The position numbers and the translations under genes are program-made. The notes under the pieces were generated by a model. That model ran no database searches. It saw only the letters and a list, made by a program, of their open reading frames with translations, and was not told the DNA's origin. DNA of 64,000 nt, taken from positions 17,680,672 to 17,744,671 of the forward strand of contig OY829645.1 of NCBI GenBank assembly GCA_963691815.1. The letters run 5' to 3'. Origin of the DNA: Echiichthys vipera (lineage: Eukaryota; Chordata; Actinopteri; Perciformes; Trachinidae). Positions 28,978 to 39,551 of the stretch are shown here, piece after piece (within the stretch, counting starts at the first letter, position 1; the number at the start of each line of letters is the position of its first letter).

Positions 28978-31287
28978 TCAATATTGGCTGGACTCCTCCC
29001 AGCCACTCTCCCACTGTGGAAACTGTCCGGGATCATTGTTGCTGCCCTCTGGTGGGGCCTCGTCAGTGGCACGCCAAGGAGGACATGGAGGTCGTCGTCC
29101 TCCATATGCACGGCCTCTGGCCCGGAAACGTGATGGACCGCCCTGTCCTCTGGGGCAGTCTCTGGCCCAGTGTCCTTGGTCACCGCATACAAAGCAACCC
29201 TCCCTCGACTGACCACGCCCTGTACTGCCCTTTCCATGCCCTTCTCGGAACCTGCTGCCACCCCTCACGAATCCCCTGCCACGCCCACTGCCCCTCGTTT
29301 GTTGTGGGTGTGGTGGCACCCATGGAATGTGATCAGAGTGGAATGAGTCGGGCGTGTATGCTGCGGCAACCATCACCTTCCCAGAGTCCTTATTAGACTT
29401 ATTTTTGTCATTTACTTTTTGTCTCGCATCAGATAATTGTAATTTCAGTAGTTGCGTCTGTAATTCTTTAAGATCCTCTGTCTCTTTTTGAGTTTGGTCT
29501 TGTGCACGAGTCAAATGATGTATGAGATGTTTTTCCCAATTAGTCGACTCCGCCCCTAACATATCCGGATTATTGACCATAGCCACTCTGACTTCCTCCG
29601 GAACTCCCTCCAGTACCGCCTGTCTAAACCATTCACGTTGTGTACCTTCTTTGCCAGGGTGCATGCCTGTATATTTTAACCATAAATCTTTGCCGTTGTC
29701 AATGTATTCTCGCGGATTTTGCTTAGGATCCCACCTCATTTTGGGCATGGCGGCTGCGCTGGGCAATGGGTATTTTTCCCTTAAAAACTGACCAATCAGA
29801 GTGCTCAGCGCCAAAAATGGAGTATCATCACTTAGGCCAACGGTCCCTGCCTGTTGTTCAAGAGACGCTAAGTCTCCTCCTGTCATGCAACGTGCAGCTA
29901 CTGCTCGGAAGTCACCCAGTCCTAGTTTCTGTCCCGCAGTTAACGCATCTAATTTGGCTAACCACAAGTTACCCCCTTCGGACATAGGTGGTAGTTTTTC
30001 AACAATGGCGCCAAGGTCTCCCTGACTATAAGGTTTATATTGTCCTCTATTGTTATTTGACGTCACCAGCGGATAATTGCCATGTGCCCCTCCAGAAAGA
30101 TTTTCCTGACGGGTTGTGCGATTTCTGGCCGCAACCCTGCTACCAATAGTATTTTCCAGGGCTCTAACAGTGGCTGTTGATTCCCAAATTCTCTCCTGTA
30201 AAGCAGACCTCTCGCGTTCTAGTATTTCTGTTACAGAAGGAGACTGACGGGCAGATGCCGGATCGTTATTGTCCCAGGATCCTAACAGATCCATAGAGAC
30301 AGGAACGACATTCCCAGTCTGTTCTTCTGCCCCTTTCCCCCTAAAGGCGGCCCATCCTCGACCTGTTGAATCGAGTGGTGGTAAAGGAGTATTAGAGCTC
30401 AGTGTGGGGAAGTCTGTAGGCTGCGACGGTGGCTGTGCTGTTGGAGCGGGGGCAGTGGTGAGTGGTGGAGGTTGGGGTTGGGTCTGTTGCTTCAGTGTCG
30501 AGTGGTACTTTTGTAATTCATTTTCTAACTTTGCCCATTCTTCGACTTGTTTTTCACGTTGTTTGCGCAGATCAAATGGAACAGTGTCCATTCCGCCTGA
30601 GCTGGTATTAACCGTTGGTGGCGGGGGTGGAGGTGGCCACGAGGCCCCTCCTGTTGCCTGTGAGATGGAGCCTGTTTGTAGGCTTGAGGTGTTACTAGCA
30701 ATATCCTGTGTGTACTCTTCCTCCTCTTCACCAACCGTGAGGGTGCCCTCAGTAATATACAATGTTGGATACATGCCAGGGGTTTCTGAAATTTGAGTCA
30801 TGGCTGAAGGGGAATACGGAGGTGGACATGACGAAGCTGTGGCAGAAATGGCGAGTTGTTTTTTAGTGGGTGTGGTTTTTTTGTGTAAGTGTTTTGTACT
30901 TTGCCAGTAAAACCCTAGTTCCGTCCACTCCCTTCTATATTCCTCCAGAGCTTCCACTTTTTTCTTATATCTGGAACGTTTCATTATTCCTGCATTCTTA
31001 CCCTTGTCGTTCATTTCATCCCTTGTCACCCGACTTTCACACTCCTTCTCCCATAACCACTTGCCCAATGATCCTTTCTCACCCATTTCTTTCCCTTTTC
31101 TCTTCACCAACCCTTCCACTTTAACTCTTATCTCTGACAATTTCTTTTCTTTCCCTTTCGGTCTGAGGGTGGTATCCGCTACTTTCATCATATTGTCTAA
31201 CTGGACTGCAAATGACGTCCATCTGGAGTTGGGGTTAACCGGACCCCAACCTCCATCGTCCTGCTCGGGATCAAATTCTCCGTTCAT
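28978..31287 (-). CDS. gag: Retroviral Gag polyprotein, intact
   Basis: 769 residues ending at UGA (28978-28980). The N-terminal part is basic and helical, without the Met-Gly needed for myristoylation. A PPPY late-domain motif lies at 155-158, where it would recruit NEDD4-type ubiquitin ligases for budding. Next come an acidic run (EEEEEY, about 187), a run of seven prolines (about 218-224), a charged coiled-coil-like stretch (240-270) and a long Pro/Gln-rich linker. The capsid-like part begins near 440 (PYSQGDLGAIVEKLPPMSEG). The nucleocapsid is RG-rich with one CCHC knuckle, CFVCGDQGHWARDC, at 698-711. It is larger than mammalian gammaretroviral Gag (about 500-540). The missing N-terminal Gly suggests membrane targeting by basic residues, or an upstream start not obvious here. 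Confidence 0.93.
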   Translation of the reverse strand: MNGEFDPEQDDGGWGPVNPNSRWTSFAVQLDNMMKVADTTLRPKGKEKKLSEIRVKVEGLVKRKGKEMGEKGSLGKWLWEKECESRVTRDEMNDKGKNAGIMKRSRYKKKVEALEEYRREWTELGFYWQSTKHLHKKTTPTKKQLAISATASSCPPPYSPSAMTQISETPGMYPTLYITEGTLTVGEEEEEYTQDIASNTSSLQTGSISQATGGASWPPPPPPPTVNTSSGGMDTVPFDLRKQREKQVEEWAKLENELQKYHSTLKQQTQPQPPPLTTAPAPTAQPPSQPTDFPTLSSNTPLPPLDSTGRGWAAFRGKGAEEQTGNVVPVSMDLLGSWDNNDPASARQSPSVTEILERERSALQERIWESTATVRALENTIGSRVAARNRTTRQENLSGGAHGNYPLVTSNNNRGQYKPYSQGDLGAIVEKLPPMSEGGNLWLAKLDALTAGQKLGLGDFRAVAARCMTGGDLASLEQQAGTVGLSDDTPFLALSTLIGQFLREKYPLPSAAAMPKMRWDPKQNPREYIDNGKDLWLKYTGMHPGKEGTQREWFRQAVLEGVPEEVRVAMVNNPDMLGAESTNWEKHLIHHLTRAQDQTQKETEDLKELQTQLLKLQLSDARQKVNDKNKSNKDSGKVMVAAAYTPDSFHSDHIPWVPPHPQQTRGSGRGRGFVRGGSRFREGHGKGSTGRGQSREGCFVCGDQGHWARDCPRGQGGPSRFRARGRAYGGRRPPCPPWRATDEAPPEGSNNDPGQFPQWESGWEESSQY

Positions 31288-32233
31288 TATTTTCTTATAT
31301 GATTACTGTCTTCTGAACCTTATTCTGAGACGGTGACTCATCCACGGCCAATCAGCTCTTGCTGATCCTGCTGACTTTGTTCGTTACAGATCACCTCTGA
31401 TTGGAACAGCCAGGACACCGTGTTATTTGTTCACTTCGCTCTTATTGTGAGTCAGAAAACAGCAAGCCTGATATTTAATTATTCCAAAATGGCGCCTAAG
31501 TATCTCTTCTGCCTTTTCTGTTGTTTATTCACTTTCACAATCCACACTAAATATTCTGGTGACGTATATGGTGCAACCATAAATTAAATTATAACACTTC
31601 GCTGCTCTCGTCAACGGGGGTCATTGCCGGTAATGCCGTTCTAGTAAAGGAAGCTTCTACACAGACTCACGTCTGTGCGCCTTCACTCTCGGGGTTACCC
31701 CAGAACGTGCACCACTTTTCCCGTTTCAGATAAAAACAGCGACAGAATTACACCTCCCTCTGTTGTCCCACAGAAATGTGTATTCCTCAGAACCTGAGTC
31801 TGATTTCAAAGTGGATATACACACAAACCTCCCACACTTTGTTAAACACACATATGAGTCCCAGACTCAGCTTATAGCAAAATTTGTGATGCCTCTGTGA
31901 GCTAAAACTCACTTATAGAATTCGGGGTATCCTCAGTTCCCCGGGCCTCTAACCCAGTAACCTCCTAGGTTTTGTCCGTATCCTCGTCAGAATAACGGTG
32001 GGGTCAACCACGACCCAGGACCATTCTCAGTTTACCATTCTCAGTTTTGCCAATATCTCAATTTAAATAGTTTACTCACTGTGGCGCAGGCAAGACACAA
32101 TGTTTTAGAATGCCCAATGTGCAGAGTTTCGATTAAACAGGTTCTGCTTACCTTTACTGATGTGCCGGCTTGTGTCTCACGCTGTTCCCCGTGAAGAAAC
32201 CTTTTGGGTCGAATTTGCCTTCTCCTCCTTCCG
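31288..32233 (-). promoter_or_regulatory. ERV untranslated leader
   Basis: About 946 bases between primer-binding site and gag, long for a retrovirus. It contains a strong splice donor, AAAG|GTAAGC (exon end 32152), about 80 bases after the primer site, probably used for the env mRNA. Packaging or internal ribosome entry functions would be expected here, but I see no specific motif for them. Confidence 0.6.
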
Positions 32234-32251
32234 ATCCCGGACGAGCCCCCA
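32234..32251 (-). promoter_or_regulatory. ERV primer-binding site, tRNA-Pro type
   Basis: The minus strand reads TGGGGGCTCGTCCGGGAT, the 18-base site complementary to the 3' end of tRNA-Pro that murine leukaemia viruses also use. It lies three bases from the 5' LTR. Confidence 0.95.
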
Positions 32252-32254
32252 AAT

Positions 32255-32895
32255 TGTTGAGATCAACCTGCAGTTGCCTCCCCGGGTTCGTTGATCGGAG
32301 GATGGAAGAAGAGATCTTGAGACAATGGCTTGAGATCACACCAATATCTTTATTGGAGCACTTTGCAAAGCGGAGACAAGTTCTGATACAACACCAACCA
32401 GGTCATACATCAGACGAGTCTGTTGTGGTCTAAGAGTAGCGGCTTTATATACCCTTGTGGGCTGAAGGTAACACCCCCAAGGTAAAAAAGGTGGCAACAG
32501 ATGTTAATCTGCCTAGCAACATCTTATAACACTAAATGCTGAGAGAAGGAATTTAGTGCATGTCCCTATATGGCTATCTAGAGAGACAGATCTGTCTGTG
32601 TTTGCAACACACAAACTTCTTAGTTAAGGAATATGTGTGTGTGTGCCTAAAATGAGGAAATGAGCATTTCCTCTGTTTGTTAGAATCTTTCCAAGGTGAT
32701 GGGTGAGAGGTCACGAGATCTCTATCTTCCTCTCTTTTCTGTGAGGCTCTGTGATTCAAGTTTATTATCTGCTCAACCAGCAAGGACTAGTCTCATTCCA
32801 GGGGTTTATGTACCATGACCCCACTGTGTACCAACTTCAGTTTAGTCATTTCAAAAGCCACATGAAGAGAGCAGCTCATTTCTCTTACTTCCACA
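32255..32895 (-). repeat. ERV 5' LTR with promoter
   Basis: 641 bp, TG..CA. On the minus strand the core promoter TATATAAAGC lies at about 32443-32452, and the AATAAA signal at 32349-32354 about 95 bases further on, giving U3 of about 420 bp, a short R and U5 of about 80 bp. A (GT)n-like stretch lies in U3. It would drive the proviral transcript leftward. Confidence 0.96.
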
Positions 32896-33065
32896 AGAGC
32901 CAAAGTCATCTCCTCGGTTAGTGGCTACCCTCGATAAATTGCATTAAATCAAACAAGGTATCAGATGATTAACATCTTGGTATGGTTCTTCTAGGTGACA
33001 AAGGTATCCTCTAACGGGATACCTAAAAACCCCGCTGGCAACCTCCGCTACAGAGCAAGAGCGCC

Positions 33066-33174
33066 GGTGTTGTGCCGTATTCAGCACCCCAACAACAGCC
33101 TTCTGTTCCAGAATATCACCTATAATGCAAGGGGGTGCATTTCACGGCAGGGGTGCTGAATACGGCACAACACC
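33066..33174. repeat. Foldback with perfect 25-bp arms
   Basis: 33066-33090 is the exact reverse complement of 33150-33174 (the arm starts GGTGTTGTGCCGTATTCAGC), with 59 bases between. It interrupts the Harbinger-type Myb frame just after its recognisable part. No target duplication is clear. It may be a tiny inverted-repeat element or a local inverted duplication. Confidence 0.75.
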
Positions 33175-33317
33175 TGTCCAACAGTGCGCACACGGGTCTC
33201 AGTGGAGCGCTGCTTCGGGTTGACTGCCTCCGTTATTCTTTTCCATACAGCGTTTTTATGGGCCCCTTTTATTCCACTCTTAACACCGCCAAAAAGCACA
33301 TCTTTATTTTGCTCCAT
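33120..33317 (-). pseudogene. Harbinger Myb/SANT-like protein remnant
   Basis: The minus-strand frame starts MEQNKDVLFGGVKSGIKGAH and continues KNAVWKRITEAVN. This fits the Myb/SANT-like domain of PIF/Harbinger accessory proteins (K-D-V-L-F-G ... W-x-x-I-x-x-A-V-N). Homology fades where the 25-bp foldback arm begins (33174). The right end of the surrounding element is probably ATAAATGAGGCC near 33571-33582, the same end type as the Harbinger copy at 9597-10593. It is decayed and not expressed as a transposon protein here. Confidence 0.6.
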
Positions 33318-33587
33318 CTCGGATGTCAGGATGCCGATCTGTGTCGGAAAAGTTTCTTTTCTTACAAGTGTTTCGTCTCTCCATGTTTGACCTCAGTGGG
33401 CGAGGCCTCCGAACCAGAAATATTTAAGGGCGTAACGTGTTAATGACAATCGAATTCAGCGTATTTATCAAGGCGCTGAGTTTGGTCAGATACGAATGTT
33501 TCATAAATCACACGTGTGTCCTGTCATACGACCAATTCTGCGCTCAGATCTGCGCCCGTTTTCACGCAAGATTGATAAATGAGGCCC

Positions 33588-35908
33588 ATACAGTCTATAA
33601 ACACTACTGTTGATAAAAACCATACTTTCTATGGACACTACTGCTAATGTAAACCCATATTGTCTTTAGACACTGCTGTATATATAAAACCATACAGTCT
33701 ATAGACACTACTGTTGATAAAACAACATACTGTCTGTAGACAATACTGTGGATGTACTACCATACTGTCTTTAGACACTATTGTTGATGTAAGACCATAC
33801 AGTGTATAAACACTACTGTTGATATACTGTAAAATCACACAGTCTATAGACACTATTGTTGATGTAAAGCCATACAGTGTATAAACACTACTGTTGATGT
33901 AAAACCATACAGTCTATTGTTGATGTAAAACCATATAGTCTATAGACACTATTGTTGATGTAAGACCGAACAGTCTATAGACAATACTATTGATATACTG
34001 TAAAACCATACAGTCTATAGACACTACTGTTAATAAAAAACATACTTTCTATGGACACTACTGCTAATGTAAACCCATACTGTCTTTAGACATTACTGTT
34101 TCTATAAAACCATACAGTCTAGAGACACTGCTGTTGATGTAAAACCATACAGTCTATAGACACTACTGTTGATAAAACAACATACTGTCTATAGACACTG
34201 CTGTTGATGTAAAACCATACTGTCTATAGACATTACTATAGATGTAAAAACCAAACAGTCTATAGACCCTTCTGTTGATATAAAACCATACAGTCTAGAG
34301 ACACTACTGTTGATGTAAAATCATACAGTCTATAGACACTACTGTTGATATGAAACCATACAGTCTACTGTTGACGTAAAACCATACGGTCTATAGACAC
34401 TGTTGTTATAAAACCATACAGTCTATAGACACTACTGTTGATGTAAAACCATACTGTCTACTGACATTACTGTTTTTACGAAACCATACAGTCTATGGAC
34501 ACTACTGTTGCTGTAAAACTATAGCGTCTATAGACACTACTGTTGCTGTAAATCCATACAGTCTATAGGCACTATTTTTATGTAAGACCATACAGTCTAC
34601 AGACACTACTGCTGATATACTGTAAAACCATACAGTCTATAGACACTACTGTTGATGTAAAACCATACTGTATATAGGCCCTACTGTTGATATACTGTAA
34701 AACCATACAGTCTATAGGCAATACTGTTGATATAAAACCACCCAGTCTTTAGACACTACTGTTCCTGTAAAACCATACTGTCTATAGACACTACTAGTGA
34801 TTCAAACCCATACTGTCTTTTGACACTACTGTTGATATACTGTAAAACCATGCAGTCTATAGGCACTACCGTTGATGTAAAACCATACTGTCTATAGACC
34901 CTACTTTTGATGTAAAACCATATAGTCTATAGACCCTACTGTTAATGTAAAACCATACAGTCTTTAAACACTACTGTTGATAAAAAAACATACTCGTTAC
35001 AGACACTATTGTTGATGTAAAACCGTACAGTGTATAAACATTACTGTTGATGTCAGACCGTACAGTCTATAGACACTACTATTGATATACTGTAAAACCA
35101 TACAGTCTATAGACACTACTATTAATAAAAAAACAAACTTTCTATGGACACTACTGCTAATGTATACCCATACTGTCTTTAGACACTACTGTTTATATAA
35201 AACCATACAGTCTATAGACACTACTGTTGATAAAACAACATACTGTCTGTATACACTACTGTGGATGTAAAAACATACTGTCTGTATACACTACTGTGGA
35301 TGTAAAAACATACTGTCTATAGACACTATTGTTGATGTAAAACCGTACAGTCTATAAACACTACTGTTGATGTAAAACCATACAATCTATAGGCACTATT
35401 GTTGATGTAAGACCATACAGTCTATAGACGCAACTGTTGATATACTGTAAAACCATACAGTCTATATGCACTATTGTTGATGAAAAAACCATACTGGTTA
35501 TAGACACTACTGTTGATGTAAACCCATACTGTCTATAGACACTACTGTTGATATAAAACCATACAGTCTATAGACACTGCTGTTAATAAAAAACATACTT
35601 TCTATGGACAGTACTGTTTATTTATAACTACACAGTCTATAGACACTATTGTTGATGTAAGACCACACAGTCTATAGACACTACTGTTAATATACTGTAA
35701 AATCACACAGTCTATGGACACTATCGTTGATGTAAAACCATACAGTGTATAAACACTACTGTTGATGTAAAACTATACTGTCTATAGACACTACTGCGGA
35801 TGTAAAACCATACTGTCTACAGACACTACTGTCGATGTAAAACCACACCATCTATTGACACTACTGTTGATGTAAAGCCATACTGTCTATAGACACTACT
35901 GTTGATAT
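33588..35908. repeat. 35-bp minisatellite, array 2
   Basis: About 64 units of the same family as array 1. It ends exactly at the Ty3/gypsy insertion (35909) and resumes at 39552 as array 3. The sequence GATAT at its end is duplicated across the insertion. Confidence 0.94.
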
Positions 35909-36397
35909 TGTCAGACCTGGGCAGGAATGAGGACTCAGATGCGGATTTACACAGGTTAAGCTGATGTTTATTCTCAATTCCAAAACAAAAGTCGCTCCGA
36001 ACAGGAGGAAAAAACAAATATCGAAGTCAAACTACACTGAGCTAATAAAACATAAACCAAATGTCGCTCTGAACAGGAGGAAAACAAATATCAAAGTTAG
36101 CTAATAAAACACAAAACAAAGTCACTCCGATCAGGAGGAAAACAGGGCGGACAAAAAGGGCATTCAAAAAATCAAAATCACTCTTAAAAAGAAAACGGAA
36201 AACACAAAAACATGAGCGTGAATACTTAGATCTTAAGACAAGAACAAGGATGTGGAACGGGCTGGAACTTTTAGGCATAACGGACGGAATATTCTGGCAA
36301 CGAGACAGGGGAAGACACTGACTATATACACATGAAGGGAGGGGAACACAGGTGGAAACAATCATTGATCAGGGGAGGACGTCAGACCCGTAACACA
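35909..36397 (-). repeat. Gypsy 3' LTR, truncated
   Basis: It matches 39035-39462 in order, with substitutions and extra segments, from TGTCAGACCTGG to GGACGTCAGAC. It then jumps into RNase H coding sequence (CTCTCGCCAGGCC on the minus strand), marking the deletion junction at about 36398-36403. Confidence 0.85.
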
Positions 36398-36402
36398 ACA
36401 GG

Positions 36403-37460
36403 CCTGGCCTGGCGAGAGTTTAGCCTTTTGCCTTTCTTGATATACTCTAAATTTTTATGATCAGTCCAGACTATGAATGGGTGGTCGGCCCCCTACAGCC
36501 AATGCCTCAATTCCTCCAATGCAATCTTTACAGCCAGCAGCTCCCGGTTGCCAACATCATAATTCCGCTCCGCCTTGGACAGCCTTTTTGACAGGAAGGC
36601 GCAGGGGTGCATCTTGCAGTCCTGCTCCCACTCCTTCGTTGGAGGTGTCCACCTCCACAACGAATTAGCGGCGCTGGTCTGGCATGGTGAAGATGGGGGC
36701 TGAGGTGAAGCGTCTCTTGAGAGTCTGCCAGGCCTTCTCTGCTTCCGGCGACCAGCGGAACTGCACCTGGGTGGAGGTAAGAGCATGCAGAGGGGCTGCT
36801 ATTGCGCTGAAGCCTCTGGCAAATCGCCTGTATAAGTTAGCAAATCCCAAGAATTGCTGAACCTTCTTGCGACTGTCAGGTGTAGGCCAATCTGCCACAG
36901 CGCTAACTTTAGCCGGGTCCATCTGTATCTTTTACAGGAGCTACAATGAAGCCCAGAAAAGATACGGTGTCGGCATGAAACACACTTTTCTCTGCTTTGA
37001 CGTAAAGATGATTGTCTAGTAGCCTTTCTAGAGTCACGTGAACCTGGTGTAGAATAGCTTAAAATATCATCTAGATATACATATACGAAGTGGTCTTGGA
37101 AGTCTCTAAGGACATCATTTATCATGGCCTGAAAAACTGCCGGAGCATTGGTGAGTCCAAAGGGCATGACTCGGTACTCATAGTGTCCACTAGGTGTGTT
37201 AAACCCGGTCTTCCACTCATCGCTCTCCTTTATGCGAACCAGGTGATATGCATTGCGGAGATCCAGTTTGGTGAACAACCGGGCTTGCTGAAGCTGATCA
37301 AAAACGGAGGACACGAGGGGAAGAGGATGACGGTTCTTTATAGTGATGTCATTAAGGGGACTATAGTCAATGCAAGGTCTGAGGGAACCGTCCTTCTTCT
37401 TTAAAAAAAAAAGAAAAACCCCGCTCCTGCCGGTGACGATGAGGGTCGGATGAGTCCTGC
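36403..37460 (-). pseudogene. pol: Gypsy reverse transcriptase and partial RNase H, broken
   Basis: Minus-strand pieces in different frames: 36799-37314 carries the RT palm (FTKLDLRNAYHLVRI, MPFGLTNAPAVFQ, YVYLDDILSYS; YLDD active site); 36665-36922 the thumb/connection (FLGFANLYRRFARGFS); 36493-36786 and 36403-36492 early RNase H (ending near WTDHKNLEYIKKGKRLNSRQ). The frame changes and the loss of the remaining RNase H and integrase make this a clear pseudogene. Confidence 0.88.
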
Positions 37461-37501
37461 TTCAAGGGAGGCCGAGATGTAGTCCTTCATGGCCTCCTTC
37501 T

Positions 37502-38020
37502 CTAGTCTAGAAACAGAATAAAGGCGACCCTTAGGGATGGAAGAACCAGGAATGAGGTTGATAGGACAGTCATATGGACGATGTGGAGGGAGAGAGAGAG
37601 AGCCTTTGTCTTGATGAAGACTCTTCGAAGGCAGTGGTAGTGAGACGGGACTGAGCTCAGGTCCGGGTACTCACAGTCTGTTGCAGGGTTAGCAGAAAAC
37701 AGGTTGGTAACATCCGTCTGATTGCTAGACACAGCATAGTCTTTGGCGCAACCTTTTTCCCATTTAATGATCTTCCCGGTCTTCCAGTCTATGTGTGGGT
37801 TATGGCTCACAAGCCATGGTTGTCCTAAAATCAGTGATTGAAGAGGGGACGTGAATAAATAAAAACGGATGTGTTCCTCATGGTTGTCTATCCGCATTCT
37901 AATAGGCTCGCTGATGTGGGTAATAGAGAATAGTTCTTTGCCATTTAGTGACCTGGCCCAGATGGGTTTAGCTAATTGTTCAGAGCGGATGCCCAGCTCC
38001 TTAGCTAAACCCCAGCTCAT
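37502..38020 (-). pseudogene. Gypsy aspartic protease region
   Basis: The frame contains ITHISEPIRMRIDNHEEHIR and LILGQPWLVSHNPHIDW, the conserved block after the DSG active site in gypsy proteases. The active-site segment (ADSGA-like, GADESLMSWGLAKELG) lies just upstream around 38021-38050 with a doubtful frame. The protein is part of a broken gag-pol. Confidence 0.75.
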
Positions 38021-38119
38021 CAGACTCTCATCAGCTCCTGATTCGATGAGCCTGCTCTGATCGAAAATGGTTTAATGCAATATCTTGACGTTAGAATACG
38101 AGGTACATGGTGGGACGAT

Positions 38120-39018
38120 TTAACATGACTCACCGCCTTGGAACCCTTGACTTGACATCTCCCCACAGTAGAAACACCTCCCCTCCAGCTGCCGCTTTTG
38201 TCGCCAGCTGCATGGGCTCCTCCTCTTGATCGGAGCAAAGGCGAGGTTGTGGCTCCGGCGGCGAATGCTCGGTTGGGGGGAGCAAGAGTGTCGCTCCGTC
38301 GCCGCTGGTCCTCCGCCCCGCTGTCGTCTGAGCTGTGCGAGCTGGTTATCGGTCCGAATGGCGAACGCGATGAGTGCGTCCAGATCGGTGGGAAGGTCCA
38401 GAGGAACGAGGAGGTCCCGAATCGGAGCTGCGAGTGCTTTCAAAAACACATCGTATAGATCTGTAGCGTTCCACCCGCTTTCCACCGTCAGAGTGCGGAA
38501 ACGGATGGCATAGTCGCATACTGACCCGCTGCCTTTTCTCTGTGCGTGGTAACGGGTCAAACGTCTTAATAAGCGCGGCCTGGAAATCCGGGAGAGAGTT
38601 ACAGACAGCAGAGCTCTGACTCCATTCAACTGCCGCCCAGGATTTGGCTCTGCCAGACAAATGTGATATCATAAAAGCAATCTTGGACCGGCCCGTGGGG
38701 AATGCATGCGGTGAGAGTTCAAAATGGAGAGAGCAGTCTATTAAAAATATCTTGTAGGTTCCGGGCTCTCCCAATACTGAGCGGGGAAGCCAGCCTACAA
38801 CTTGCACCACTTGGCGAGGTGGGAGCTGGTGTGGTGTTCACGGCCTGAGGCGTAGCTGTGGTCACAGGTCGAGTGAGTTGACCCAGCAGGTCCTGTAGTT
38901 GCGAGGAGAGTTGGCCCATGTGGACGGCCGTGGCCGTCTGGAACTCCTCCTGCTGGACGAGGTGGGCCTCCTGGGTGCTCAGGGCCACCGATAAGCGTTC
39001 AGCCTCCGCTGGGTCCAT
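38120..39018 (-). pseudogene. gag: Gypsy Gag, frameshifted
   Basis: It starts at an ATG only 16 bases from the 5' LTR (MDPAEAERLSVALSTQEAHL). It runs through three frames: 38719-39018 (coiled-coil N-terminus), 38346-38810 (early capsid) and 38120-38629 (ERFRTLTVESGW-like capsid block and LDALIAFAIRTDNQL). It ends in a degenerate zinc knuckle (CFYCGEM... without the expected His). The layout matches Sushi-type Gag, ancestor of the RTL/PEG10 family, but this copy is broken. Confidence 0.85.
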
Positions 39019-39034
39019 ACTGGCCAGAATATAC

Positions 39035-39551
39035 TGTCAGACCTGGGCAGGAATGAGGACTCAGATGCGGAGGTACACAGGCTAAGCTGGTGTTTATTCT
39101 CAAATCCAAAACGGGAAGCACTGAGCAAATAAAACATAAAACAAAAGTCGCTCAGAACAGGAGGAAAACAAATATCAAAGTTAGCTAATAAAACACAAAA
39201 CAAAGTCGCTCTGATCAGGAGGAAAACAGGGCAGACAAAAAGGGCATTCAAAAAATCAAAATCACTCTTAAAAGGAAAACGTGAATTCTTAGATCTCAAG
39301 ACAAGAACAAGGATGTGGAACGGGCTGGAACTTTTTGGCATAACGGACGAAATATTCTGGCAATGAGACAGGGGCAGACACGGACTATATACACATGAAG
39401 GGAGGGGAACACAGGTGGAAACAATCATGGATCAAGGGGGGACGTCAGACCGGTGACACAAGAGGAAGGGCAAGTGACATGAAACGAGAGGAGAGTTACT
39501 CTTCAAAATAAAACATGGAATTGACACGACAAAAAACCCAAAGACAGGACA
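39035..39551 (-). repeat. Gypsy 5' LTR, complete
   Basis: 517 bp with TGTC..GACA ends. No clear tRNA primer-binding site follows it on the minus strand; only 16 bases (starting GTATATTCTGGCC) precede the gag ATG. Confidence 0.85.

Larger units (their letters stand above)
21731..32899 (-). mobile_element. Class I (gamma/epsilon-like) endogenous retrovirus, nearly complete
   Basis: The proviral order on the minus strand is 5' LTR (32255-32895), primer-binding site (32234-32251), leader, gag, pro, pol, env, polypurine tract (22376-22387), 3' LTR (21735-22375). The flanks show the 4-bp duplication AGAG (21731-21734 and 32896-32899). Both LTRs are 641 bp and differ by eye only at 22072/32592 and at 22326/32846, so the insertion is recent. 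The tRNA-Pro primer site, 4-bp duplication, gag and pro in one frame separated by a stop, and an Env with CX6CC all point to class I retroviruses. gag and env are uninterrupted; pol is in a different frame from pro and the integrase is broken once. The provirus is 11,161 bp, long for the class, partly because of a large Gag and an extra region after the protease. Confidence 0.95.

Noticed and set aside
28538..29396. Plus-strand frames opposite pro and gag
   Set aside because: They are shadows of GC-rich retroviral coding sequence; no antisense gene such as HBZ can be supported.
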